Shown here one piece after another: positions 1 through 6,515 of a stretch of 7,603 nt of DNA. The position numbers were made by a program, and so were the translations under genes. The notes beneath the pieces were generated by a model. That model was not told where the DNA came from. It made no database searches and saw only the letters and a program-made list of their open reading frames with translations. The stretch is from an uncultured Ruminococcus sp. (GTDB taxonomy: Bacteria; Bacillota; Clostridia; Oscillospirales; Ruminococcaceae), in contig CAMWOX010000070.1 of assembly GCA_947175975.1 (NCBI GenBank), positions 1 through 7,603 on the forward strand. Direction: 5' to 3'. Within the stretch, counting starts at the first letter, position 1. The number at the start of each line of letters is the position of its first letter.

Positions 1-1697
1 TTCTGCCACTGCGGCGAAGAGAGTCGGTTTAGTTTCACAGAAGATTCATCTTGTGCGCCAATATATTTTGATACAAGATCCAGTTGTGTGACAGGAACAT
101 AGAGTTTTTCCGTTCCGGCATACTGGATTGTGATATAATCTTTGGCAATGCCTTCCATTTCGAGCTTGTGGATGCCCAGAAATCTGCCTACGCCGTGCAT
201 GGAATGCACAACAAGATCACCAGGATGCAGATCAGAAAGTGTTTGGATTTCCATTCCGGCTTTGTGCTTGTGTCTGCGTTTTCGGGCGGAATGCATTTTT
301 GTCTGGACGATCAGGGCAGTTCTGTTTTCCGGATAAGAGAATCCGCCGGAAATGCTTCTTGCTGTCAGCAGAACTGTTCCGGGACGGCATTTATCTTCTT
401 CATTGTCAGCAATTGCACAGGAGATGCCGCTTTCCTGGAGATCCTTTGCCAGAATGGGGAGTGTTTTCTGACTCCCGACTGCCAGGACGATTCTGTAATT
501 CTGGGAAAGATAATCCTGCAAATCTTCTAGTAATTGCCGGATTTCACCGCCCCATGCTGCGTTCTGCATTGCCTGCATACTAATGATTTTCCGGAATGGG
601 ATTCTTTCACTGCCTTGCAGGAACTGACTCAGATAAATACAGCTCCTGGTTTCGAGAGCTGTCTGCAATTCCGGATAGCTGACCAGATTTCCATCAAGAT
701 TCCGGCATAGTGTGCCGTCTTCATAAAGCAATTCAAAATCTTCACGGAGCTGTGCAGAAATGCCCTGTGCATGACGGTGAATTTCTGTGATTTCCGAGAG
801 CATGACTGTTCCTGTGATGTAATCCAGTAATGTGATTTTCTGATCCGGATAGATTAGGGAATAATATTTATCCAGATTCATAAGTGATAGATTGCTTTCT
901 AAGCGTTCTATATCCTGTTCTAAGTGTGCCTGGATTCTGGATTTGTTTTTATTGCGGAGTTTTTCAGAAAATTTCTGAATTGCCTGTTTTAATTCTTCCG
1001 GTTTGCAAAGCAGTTCAGATGCCGGAGAAATCAGGATTTTTTTCAGACTCTCCGTTCTGCGTTGTGTTTCCGGATCAAAATAAGAAATCGTATCAATTTC
1101 ATCGCCGAAAAATTCCATGCGGACAGGTTGTACGGATTGCACCGGGAAAATGTCCATGATTGCACCACGGACAGCAAACTGCCCTCTGCCCTCCACGGTT
1201 TCACAGCGTGTATAGCCAGCATGTAAAAGTCTCTTAATTAATTCCTGCTGATCAAGCATATCACCAATTGTCAGAATCATTTGCGAAGAAATAAATACTT
1301 CAGGTGGGATTGTCGGCTGTAAGCAGGATTCTATACCAGCTGTAACAATCCGGATTTCGTTCTGGGTGATAGCACTCAGGACATGCAGACGTTCTTGTTC
1401 GTATTCTGTGGATTTGCTTTCTGTATTCGTGAACAGAATTTCTTTTGCCGGATAGTGCATGGCAATGCTGCTGCCGTGCATAGTGTTCAGGTCTTCGGAG
1501 AGCCTGACTGCCTCGGATTCTGATCCGGTAATGATCAGGTGCATTTCCTGATCCTGTGCAGCAATTGTCAGTGCAAGCTGTGCTTTATGAATCCCGGAAA
1601 GTCCTGCTACGCATAGAGGAACTTCTCCGGAATGTAATGCTTCTGAGAGCCGTTTCCAGTCGGACAGCTCCTGAAATGTATCTGTAAAAAACTGCAT
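1..1697 (-). CDS. mfd: Transcription-repair coupling factor Mfd, N-terminal half (runs off the left edge)
   Basis: The reverse strand reads open for 565 codons from the ATG at 1697 to the left edge. Mfd is a cytoplasmic ATP-dependent translocase that removes RNA polymerase stalled at DNA lesions and recruits UvrA. Residues about 25-215 resemble the UvrB-like module, with a degenerate P-loop (GLSGIHKA, lacking the GKT lysine-threonine, as known for Mfd) and the family motif GRGQFAVRGAIMDIFP near residue 170, followed by the MEFFGDEID block. A basic linker (ARKRRHKHK) precedes the CarD-like RNA-polymerase-interacting domain, residues about 488-555, with LHPGDLVVHSMHGVGRFLG and KLYVPVTQLDLVSKY. 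The motor domains should follow to the left; full-length Mfd is about 1,150 residues. The start is supported by GAGGTGA six bases upstream. It lies 20 bases after the pth stop, so the two are probably co-transcribed, as is common in Firmicutes. Confidence 0.95.
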   Translation of the reverse strand, partial: MQFFTDTFQELSDWKRLSEALHSGEVPLCVAGLSGIHKAQLALTIAAQDQEMHLIITGSESEAVRLSEDLNTMHGSSIAMHYPAKEILFTNTESKSTEYEQERLHVLSAITQNEIRIVTAGIESCLQPTIPPEVFISSQMILTIGDMLDQQELIKRLLHAGYTRCETVEGRGQFAVRGAIMDIFPVQSVQPVRMEFFGDEIDTISYFDPETQRRTESLKKILISPASELLCKPEELKQAIQKFSEKLRNKNKSRIQAHLEQDIERLESNLSLMNLDKYYSLIYPDQKITLLDYITGTVMLSEITEIHRHAQGISAQLREDFELLYEDGTLCRNLDGNLVSYPELQTALETRSCIYLSQFLQGSERIPFRKIISMQAMQNAAWGGEIRQLLEDLQDYLSQNYRIVLAVGSQKTLPILAKDLQESGISCAIADNEEDKCRPGTVLLTARSISGGFSYPENRTALIVQTKMHSARKRRHKHKAGMEIQTLSDLHPGDLVVHSMHGVGRFLGIHKLEMEGIAKDYITIQYAGTEKLYVPVTQLDLVSKYIGAQDESSVKLNRLSSPQWQ

Positions 1698-1717
1698 GAT
1701 TCACCTCGAAAGATTGA

Positions 1718-2341
1718 TTAAGCATTATATAGATTCATGGCTTTATCTGTTTCAGAACAAATCATGTATTTCAGACATTCACAGGCATTTCCGCAGGAAA
1801 TCTGCATCTGTGCAAGTTCTTTTTCCCGGAATTTACTCAGTACCCAGTCAGCGAGATTCATGTTAGGATTGGGCTTTTTGCCGACTCCCAACTTGATCCG
1901 GAGAAAATCTTCTGAGCCTGTCAGTTCGATAATGCTTTTGATGCCGTTGTGTCCGCCGGCACTGCCTTTTCTCCGGATGCGTAATTTGCCCGGTGCAAGG
2001 GAGATATCATCATAGATCACAATCAGCTGATCCATGGTTAATTTATAGAACTGCATCGCTTCAACTACGGCTTCACCGCTGTTATTCATGTAAGTTTGTG
2101 GTTTCAAAAGTAGACAGCGTTTTCCGGCAAGTGTCAAAATTGTATAGTAAGACTTGAATTTGTATTGATTGATCTGTATTTCTTCCTGCTGTGCGAGTGT
2201 ATCCAGTGCCATGAATCCGGCATTGTGCCGTGTGTTTTCATACGTCATGCCGTAATTGCCCAATCCTACAATCAGCCATTCCGGTTTGCCGCTGGATGGC
2301 TTATTCTGTTCCAGTTGTGCGAAAATATCCATAATTCCCAT
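1718..2341 (-). CDS. pth: Peptidyl-tRNA hydrolase
   Basis: This 207-residue protein is a bacterial Pth, the cytoplasmic esterase that releases peptides from peptidyl-tRNA dropped by stalled ribosomes so that the tRNA can be reused. Expected functional residues are visible: N29 in GLGN, catalytic H39 in TRHNAGF, N86 in TYMNNSGE, D111/D112 in IYDDISLAPG, and H131-N132 in GSAGGHNGIKSI. The FLRIKLGVGKKP segment is also typical. Two oddities are an N-terminal extension of about 20 residues before the first beta strand (EWLIVGLGN) compared with the compact E. coli enzyme, and GNYG in place of the usual GNPG. The first ATG is preferred because AGGAGA lies 8 bases upstream; a second ATG three codons in is less well placed. 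It heads the pth-mfd pair and is read from a promoter at 2436-2464. Confidence 0.96.
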   Translation of the reverse strand: MGIMDIFAQLEQNKPSSGKPEWLIVGLGNYGMTYENTRHNAGFMALDTLAQQEEIQINQYKFKSYYTILTLAGKRCLLLKPQTYMNNSGEAVVEAMQFYKLTMDQLIVIYDDISLAPGKLRIRRKGSAGGHNGIKSIIELTGSEDFLRIKLGVGKKPNPNMNLADWVLSKFREKELAQMQISCGNACECLKYMICSETDKAMNLYNA

Positions 2342-2385
2342 TCCAAAATTCTCCTTTCTGATAGAGCAGACATAGCAATTCTGGA

Positions 2386-2408
2386 CGATGCAGACTATTT
2401 CTGCATCG
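2386..2408 (-). other. Hairpin in the pth 5' leader
   Basis: A perfect 9-bp inverted repeat, CGATGCAGA with TCTGCATCG, encloses a 5-base loop. In the predicted pth transcript it lies about 20 bases after the 5' end and about 45 bases before the start codon. No T-run follows it on the minus strand, so it is not an intrinsic terminator for pth. It could stabilise the 5' end or bind a regulator; the function is unknown. Confidence 0.6.
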
Positions 2409-2435
2409 CCTTTCTTTTGGTTTCAGATTTTTTTT

Positions 2436-2464
2436 ATTATAACATACTTCGGAAATTTTTGCAA
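2436..2464 (-). promoter_or_regulatory. Sigma-A-type promoter for pth-mfd
   Basis: On the minus strand TTGCAA (2464-2459) is followed after 17 bases by TATAAT (2441-2436), with a TG one base before the -10 hexamer (extended -10). Transcription should start near 2429, giving a leader of about 88 bases before the pth ATG. The -10 is a perfect consensus and the -35 matches 4 of 6. Confidence 0.75.
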
Positions 2465-2538
2465 GCGTTTCAAGGATTTTTGTTTGATTCCGACAGAATT
2501 TTACACGATTCCTGGAATTTTGGCTTTTGAAAAAAGGC

Positions 2539-2567
2539 TTGCCAAGTTTCTGGAAATCTGCTATAAT
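2539..2567 (+). promoter_or_regulatory. Sigma-A-type promoter for the corA-like gene
   Basis: TTGCCA (2539-2544) and TATAAT (2562-2567) are separated by exactly 17 bases. The likely start near 2574 gives a leader of about 113 bases. A short inverted repeat, TTGGC (2520-2524) and GCCAA (2541-2545), overlaps the -35 box and might be an operator, though five-base arms are weak evidence. The promoter is divergent from the pth promoter, with 74 bases between the two -35 boxes. Confidence 0.8.
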
Positions 2568-2609
2568 AATATTAGATTCTGTTAAAAAGGTGGTGACTTC
2601 TGATGAGCA

Positions 2610-2663
2610 TTGACCCGGACGGTCGAGCGGAAATTTTCAGTATTGCGGGCGGGAAATTTCTGC
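2610..2663 (+). promoter_or_regulatory. Two abutting hairpins in the corA-like 5' leader, candidate regulatory RNA
   Basis: The first stem pairs TTGACC (2610-2615) with GGTCGA (2621-2626) around a 5-base loop. The second begins at the next base and pairs 2627-2638 with 2652-2663, 12 bp including two G-U pairs, around a 13-base loop. They should stack end to end. The segment is GC-richer than the surrounding intergenic DNA and ends about 8 bases before the purine-rich Shine-Dalgarno of the transporter gene. No T-run follows, so control of translation or RNA stability is more likely than termination. I could not match it to the M-box or any other ion riboswitch I know. Confidence 0.5.
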
Positions 2664-2687
2664 CTGTAAAGAAAGGTTGTTGGTATT

Positions 2688-3611
2688 ATGATTCATTTTT
2701 ATCAGACACAGGGCAATGCGATTCAGAGTCTCGAAGAGCCAGTGGCTGGATGCTGGATCTGCGTTGTCGATCCGACTGCACAGGAAGTGCAGAAATTAAT
2801 TGACGGCTACGGACTTGACAGCGGATTTGTCAAGTCTTCCCTGGATGAAGAAGAATCTTCCCGTATTGAGCGTGAAGATGAGCAGACGCTGATTATTGTA
2901 GATACGGCAATGTCAGAAATCCAGACAGAAGAGACAATTCTGTTTTTTACTGTGCCATTGGGAATTATTATTACGAAAGATTATGTATTCACAATTTCAT
3001 TGCGGGATAATCAGGTACTGCGTGATATGATGGATGGCACTGTCAGGGGCGTACAAACCAGAATGAAAACTAGATTTGTCATGCAGTTATTGCTGAGAAT
3101 TACGGCGATTTATTTGCAGGATCTGAAACAGATCGACAAGACTTCTTATGTGATGGAACAGAAACTCAGCAGTGCCATGAAAAACAAGGAATTAATTCAG
3201 ATGCTGGAACTGGAGAAGTCACTTGTGTATTTCTCCACTTCGCTGAAAGCCAATGAAGTAACAATTGAAAAATTGCTGAGGGGCAGAACAATCAAGCTCT
3301 ATGATGATGACCAGGATTTACTTGAAGATGTTCTGATTGAAGTGCGGCAGGCAATCGAAATGAGTAATATTTATTCCGGCATTATTTCCAGTATGGTGGA
3401 AGCATTCGGTTCTGTGATTTCCAATAATCTGAACATGGTCATGTGGCGACTTACTGTCGTGACGATTATCATGTCCATTCCGACAATGATTTTCAGTTTC
3501 TACGGTATGAATACGGCAAATCTTCCTGTGCCAGATACTTGGTTTCCAACGGTTCTGTCTGTGTTGATTACGCTGGTGACGGCATATATCATGCTGAGAA
3601 AGAAGAAATGA
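2688..3611 (+). CDS. CorA-family divalent cation (Mg2+) transporter
   Basis: This 307-residue membrane protein has CorA architecture: a cytoplasmic alpha/beta N-terminal domain, a long helical stalk (about residues 130-245, including LQDLKQIDKTSYVMEQKL), and two C-terminal membrane helices. TM1 (about 251-272) ends in the signature Y272-G-M-N275, the selectivity motif at the outer mouth of the pentameric channel; TM2 is about 285-303, followed by the basic tail RKKK, which fits an inside C-terminus. The usual acidic MPE-type loop is replaced by LPVPD, as in many shorter Firmicute CorA proteins. Substrate is probably Mg2+, possibly Co2+ or Ni2+; sequence alone does not settle this. The start at 2688 follows AAAGAAAGG by about 11 bases, and a stop in the same frame at 2667 rules out an upstream start. 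The gene has its own promoter and a structured leader. Confidence 0.93.
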   Translation: MIHFYQTQGNAIQSLEEPVAGCWICVVDPTAQEVQKLIDGYGLDSGFVKSSLDEEESSRIEREDEQTLIIVDTAMSEIQTEETILFFTVPLGIIITKDYVFTISLRDNQVLRDMMDGTVRGVQTRMKTRFVMQLLLRITAIYLQDLKQIDKTSYVMEQKLSSAMKNKELIQMLELEKSLVYFSTSLKANEVTIEKLLRGRTIKLYDDDQDLLEDVLIEVRQAIEMSNIYSGIISSMVEAFGSVISNNLNMVMWRLTVVTIIMSIPTMIFSFYGMNTANLPVPDTWFPTVLSVLITLVTAYIMLRKKK

Positions 3612-3640
3612 AAGCGATCTGGTGGAAAGAATTATCGCTT
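3612..3640 (+). repeat. 7-bp inverted repeat touching the -35 box of the next gene
   Basis: AAGCGAT (3612-3618) and ATCGCTT (3634-3640) are exact reverse complements, 22 bases apart from arm to arm, about two DNA turns. The right arm overlaps the first two bases of the -35 box at 3639-3644. It has no T-run and so is a poor terminator for the corA-like gene; an operator is possible. Chance occurrence cannot be excluded. Confidence 0.35.
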
Positions 3641-3667
3641 GACAAGTATTCTATTTTGCAGTAGAAT
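3639..3667 (+). promoter_or_regulatory. Sigma-A-type promoter for the dockerin protein gene
   Basis: A perfect TTGACA (3639-3644) and TAGAAT (3662-3667) are separated by 17 bases. Transcription should start near 3674, leaving a short leader of about 22 bases. Reading frames that begin at the TTG of this -35 box are therefore not the real start of the downstream gene. Confidence 0.8.
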
Positions 3668-3682
3668 AAAAGAAAATAAAAT

Positions 3683-3690
3683 AAGGAGAA
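3683..3690 (+). promoter_or_regulatory. Ribosome binding site that fixes the start of the dockerin protein
   Basis: AAGGAGAA lies five bases before the ATG at 3696, with a second ATG directly after it. This site and the signal peptide that follows place the start at 3696 rather than at an upstream in-frame TTG. Confidence 0.85.
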
Positions 3691-3695
3691 AGATT

Positions 3696-4859
3696 ATGAT
3701 GAAAAAATTTTCCAGACTTGCTGTGTGTATGATGGCTGTTGTATGCAGTGTAAATCTGATGCAGATGCCTGCTATCGCACAAGCAAAGGAACTGCCGAAT
3801 GTTGTTGTAATCGGTGATAGTATTTCAACAGGTGCAGGACTTGCAGACGGTGAGAAATCTTATGTGGATCTGATTCAGGAATCCGGAAGTGTTGCCATCC
3901 AGAATTTTGCACAGGATAGTTTTACAACGGCAGATGTGCTTGACAGTCTGAATGATGCACAGATTCAGCAGGCTTTGTCAGAAGCAGATGTGATTCTTGT
4001 GACTGTCGGGATTCATGATATTATGGATCAATTTCTTGTGAGAGCAAATGGATTTATGACAGAATTTGGTTTTAAAAAATTCATAGATGTATTTACAGCA
4101 AAACTGGAACAATATGGATTTGAAGATGAGATGGAGCTTATACCGTATGCAAACACAATGGCGGATGACATCAAAGCTAACCGTGCAGAAGCTGCGGCAA
4201 ATATGCAGGAAATTACAGTAAAATTGGAACAATACCAGAATGCGAAAATTATCTATCAGACAGTTTATAATCTGTTGGATAATATCGAAATATATGATAC
4301 ACTTGACATAAAACGCCAAACAGCCTATAAAAGCATTATGAATCCGGCAGGGTCTGTTGTCAACGGATGCTATAATGACTACCTGGCAGGTTATGTGGAA
4401 CGGCAGGAAAATGCAGTGCTTGTGGATGTGTACTCTGCCTTTGCAGGAAATGCCTGGCAGTATACAAATTTGTATGACCTGGAAATAAATCCGAATGCGG
4501 CAGGTCATGCCCTGATCGCAAAGGCATTGTTTACAGAAATGTTCCAGGGGGATGTAAATGGCAGCGGCAAAATTGATGCTTCTGATGCCTCTGCTGTTCT
4601 GATTCATGCTGCAAGTGCCGGTGCAGGAAAGGGTAGTATACTTACAGAGGCACAGCAGAAGTGTGCGGATGTGGATGGAAACGGCAAGGTGGATTCACAG
4701 GATGCATCCCAGATTCTGATTTATGCCGCTAAGGCAGGTTCGGGAGAGGATTACGAATTTGTCAGAAGCGCACAGATTGTAGATGCAGACCCCAATCAGC
4801 CTGGTACGGATCAATCCGAAATTGTGGATGCTGATCCCTTTGCGCCTGCTATATCATAA
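3696..4859 (+). CDS. Secreted SGNH/GDSL-hydrolase-like protein with a C-terminal type I dockerin
   Basis: This 387-residue protein begins with a signal peptide (MMKKFSRLAVCMMAVV...), probably cut after A-Q-A30. An SGNH-like domain fills about residues 33-280: block I is VVVIGDSIST with nucleophile S42. The other signature positions, aligned by eye, are changed: block II NFAQDSFTT has S75 for the usual Gly, block III VGIHD has H107 for the oxyanion Asn, and the terminal block INPNAAGH has N265 for the catalytic His, with H271 nearby. A dockerin (about 285-353) follows with almost no linker. It has two Ca-binding repeats starting at D286 (DVNGSGKID) and D325 (DVDGNGKVD), which would bind a cohesin on a cellulosome-like scaffold. 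The last 35 residues repeat IVDADP twice. The family includes esterases that deacetylate plant polysaccharide, but activity here is doubtful. It is transcribed from its own promoter. Confidence 0.9.
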   Translation: MMKKFSRLAVCMMAVVCSVNLMQMPAIAQAKELPNVVVIGDSISTGAGLADGEKSYVDLIQESGSVAIQNFAQDSFTTADVLDSLNDAQIQQALSEADVILVTVGIHDIMDQFLVRANGFMTEFGFKKFIDVFTAKLEQYGFEDEMELIPYANTMADDIKANRAEAAANMQEITVKLEQYQNAKIIYQTVYNLLDNIEIYDTLDIKRQTAYKSIMNPAGSVVNGCYNDYLAGYVERQENAVLVDVYSAFAGNAWQYTNLYDLEINPNAAGHALIAKALFTEMFQGDVNGSGKIDASDASAVLIHAASAGAGKGSILTEAQQKCADVDGNGKVDSQDASQILIYAAKAGSGEDYEFVRSAQIVDADPNQPGTDQSEIVDADPFAPAIS

Positions 4860-4890
4860 ATTATAGTATCTTTTCTGCGTTTTTTTCGAT
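4847..4890 (+). terminator. Weak AT-rich terminator candidate after the dockerin protein gene
   Basis: Bases 4847-4853 can pair with 4862-4868 (7 bp, one G-U) around an 8-base loop that includes the stop codon. T-rich sequence follows, with a run of seven Ts near 4881-4887 after an interrupting CTGCG. The stem is AT-rich and the T-run is not adjacent, so this is a poor match to an intrinsic terminator. No better one is seen before htrA. Confidence 0.25.
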
Positions 4891-4918
4891 TCTTTCATGA
4901 TGTATTTTAAATTTTGTC

Positions 4919-4933
4919 ATGTAATTATCACAT
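4919..4933. promoter_or_regulatory. 7-1-7 near-palindrome, candidate operator for the htrA-like gene
   Basis: ATGTAAT-T-ATCACAT is an inverted repeat with 7-base arms, one central base and a single mismatched arm position. The 7-1-7 layout is that of Fur-family boxes (Fur, Zur, PerR), and the core GTAAT-N-AT-N-AC resembles a Zur box more than the others. It covers the position where a -35 hexamer would be expected, ending 7 bases before the -10. Which protein binds, if any, is unknown. Confidence 0.35.
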
Positions 4934-4940
4934 TTCAGAG

Positions 4941-4946
4941 TATAAT
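4941..4946 (+). promoter_or_regulatory. Probable -10 element of the htrA-like promoter
   Basis: A consensus TATAAT lies 62 bases before the htrA start codon. No acceptable -35 hexamer is seen at 16-18 bases; TTGTCA at 4914-4919 is 21 bases away. The promoter may be weak, activator-dependent, or controlled through the near-palindrome at 4919-4933. Confidence 0.5.
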
Positions 4947-5008
4947 AATAATTACAGAGAAAAATAAAAGTTCCAAAAGAAAAATATATTCTGAAAGGAT
5001 GCGTTTCT

Positions 5009-6427
5009 ATGTTTGAAAATAATAATCAGGATAACCAGAGAAATTCTGATCCGTATCAGGATCTTTACCAGAGCCAGGAAAATCAGAATGGCTATATTCA
5101 CTATGTGTCTGACAATGATCAGAATTTTCACCAGAAGAACAATGGCGGCAGAAATTTTCTGAAAGTCGTTGCGGCTGTCGCTGCACTCGCTATCGTTTCC
5201 GTCTCTTCTATTGAAATGTATAAATTATTCGGCAGAAATGATTCCAGTTGGGAATCTTCCACAAGCAGTACTGTGGACATTTCAGATGCAGACAGTACAC
5301 TAGAAGAAAATACTGTTGCTACAGAAAATTCTGGTTCTGCCAATGCATCTGTCAATTCCACTGCAAACTGGATTAATATGGCTGCTCCTGAGGGAGCACT
5401 CAGCATTCCGGATATTGTCGAAAAAGCACTGCCTTCTGTTGTGGGTATTAATGCAACATTTGAGTATACACCGCAGAATACTCAGAACTATTGGGGCTTC
5501 GGGTTTGGCTTTCCGAATTATGGGGGCAACGGTTCCGATCAGACACAGCAAGTCGTCGGTACTGGTACAGGCATTGTCATGACTGCTGAGGGCTATATTA
5601 TTACAAATGCACATTGTGTCTATGATAATGAGAGTGATTACAAATGTGGAAAAGCTGTCAGTGTCAGTGTTGTGATGGGTGATGAAGATGAAACGGAATA
5701 TGATGCTGAAATTGTCGGCTATGATCTCGAAACCGATCTGGCAGTGCTGAAAATCAATGCAACAGGACTGACACCGGCTGAATTTGGCAACAGTGATGAT
5801 CTGAGAGTTGGTGAAATGGTTGTTGCAATCGGCAATCCCCTGGGATTTGAGCTTTTCGGAACAACCACATGCGGCATTGTTTCGGCACTGAACCGTGAAA
5901 TTACGATCAATGAAAAAAATATGACACTGATCCAAACGGATGCGGCAATCAATTCCGGTAATTCCGGCGGACCGCTGCTTAATGGCTACGGACAGGTAAT
6001 CGGAATCAATTCCGCCAAAATGTCATCTTCTTATGGCAGTGCCAGCGTTGAGGGTCTTGGTTTTGCGATTCCAATCAGTGATGCTAAAGAAATCCTCGAA
6101 GATCTGATTAATAACGGCTATGTGACCGGCAGACCGCAGTTGGGGATTACGGGTGTGGATGTTTCCGAATCAGATGCAGAGCATTTCAGTATGCCATTAG
6201 GTGTGTATGTCTATGGTGTAACAGGCGGCAGTGCGGCGGAGCAGGCAGGCATCTGCCAGGGGGATGTCATCACGGCTGTGGAAGAAACAGAAATTTCCAA
6301 TATGGATGAACTGAACGAAGCAAAAAATCAGTATAACGCAGGTGATACCATCAAGCTTACTGTATTCCGTTCCGGACAATATCTGGAACTGGATCTGACA
6401 CTCCAGGAAGTCCGTCAGGAAGATTAA
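5009..6427 (+). CDS. htrA: Membrane-anchored HtrA/DegP-like serine protease with one PDZ domain
   Basis: This 472-residue protein has the layout of Gram-positive HtrA proteases: a cytoplasmic N-terminus (1-49) very rich in Asn, Gln and Asp, one membrane anchor (about 50-68), a Ser/Thr/Asp-rich linker to about residue 130, a trypsin-like domain, and one C-terminal PDZ domain (about 374-470, starting GRPQLGI). The catalytic triad is complete: H202 in ITNAHCVYD, D243 in LETDLAVLKI and S319 in INSGNSGGPL. The protease would act on the outer side of the membrane, degrading or refolding misfolded exported proteins. A loop before the triad is aromatic and glycine-rich (YWGFGFGFPNYGG). AAAGGA nine bases upstream supports the start. 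The gene stands alone, with a -10 and a possible operator upstream and a strong terminator downstream. The assignment to HtrA is firm; exact orthology (HtrA, HtrB or YyxA type) is not. Confidence 0.95.
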   Translation: MFENNNQDNQRNSDPYQDLYQSQENQNGYIHYVSDNDQNFHQKNNGGRNFLKVVAAVAALAIVSVSSIEMYKLFGRNDSSWESSTSSTVDISDADSTLEENTVATENSGSANASVNSTANWINMAAPEGALSIPDIVEKALPSVVGINATFEYTPQNTQNYWGFGFGFPNYGGNGSDQTQQVVGTGTGIVMTAEGYIITNAHCVYDNESDYKCGKAVSVSVVMGDEDETEYDAEIVGYDLETDLAVLKINATGLTPAEFGNSDDLRVGEMVVAIGNPLGFELFGTTTCGIVSALNREITINEKNMTLIQTDAAINSGNSGGPLLNGYGQVIGINSAKMSSSYGSASVEGLGFAIPISDAKEILEDLINNGYVTGRPQLGITGVDVSESDAEHFSMPLGVYVYGVTGGSAAEQAGICQGDVITAVEETEISNMDELNEAKNQYNAGDTIKLTVFRSGQYLELDLTLQEVRQED

Positions 6428-6475
6428 ATCAGAAAAAACAGAACATTTTGTGTGGAATTATTAGAAAATATTTCT

Positions 6476-6515
6476 AAAAACAGGTAGAAAAAAATTAATT
6501 TTTCTGCCTGTTTTT
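6476..6515. terminator. Strong Rho-independent terminator after htrA, symmetric on both strands
   Basis: Bases 6476-6492 pair with 6499-6515 over 17 positions, with a single G-U, around the loop AATTAA. The core is CAGGTAG/CTGCCTG, flanked by runs of A on the 5' arm and T on the 3' arm, so five Ts end the hairpin on the plus strand and As mirrored on the other strand would serve for reverse transcription. It lies 48 bases after the htrA stop. Confidence 0.92.

Noticed and set aside
84..1159. Several plus-strand reading frames in the first 1.2 kb.
   Set aside because: They are antisense to mfd, whose protein is clearly recognisable; the plus-strand products have no coherent domains.
2600..2660. 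Hammerhead ribozyme in the corA leader: CTGATGA (2600-2606), a stem, GAAA (2630-2633), then another stem.
   Set aside because: The order fits, but stem II would need a bulged A and leaves an extra G before GAA, the bases after the would-be cleavage site (2658) do not pair with those before 2600, so stem I is missing, and the core bases are used by the 12-bp stem.
2603..2803. Small gene upstream of and overlapping corA, starting after GGTGGTGAC.
   Set aside because: It overlaps corA by over 100 bases in another frame, its codons follow the hairpins and then the corA sequence, and the product resembles nothing known. A translated leader peptide remains possible but unsupported.
3978..4607. Minus-strand reading frame of 209 codons inside the dockerin protein gene.
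   Set aside because: Its Cys/Ile-rich product has no family features and it lies antisense to a gene with clear signal peptide and dockerin.
5300..5935. Minus-strand reading frame of 211 codons inside htrA.
   Set aside because: It is antisense to the protease domain with its full catalytic triad and has no ribosome binding site or recognisable content.
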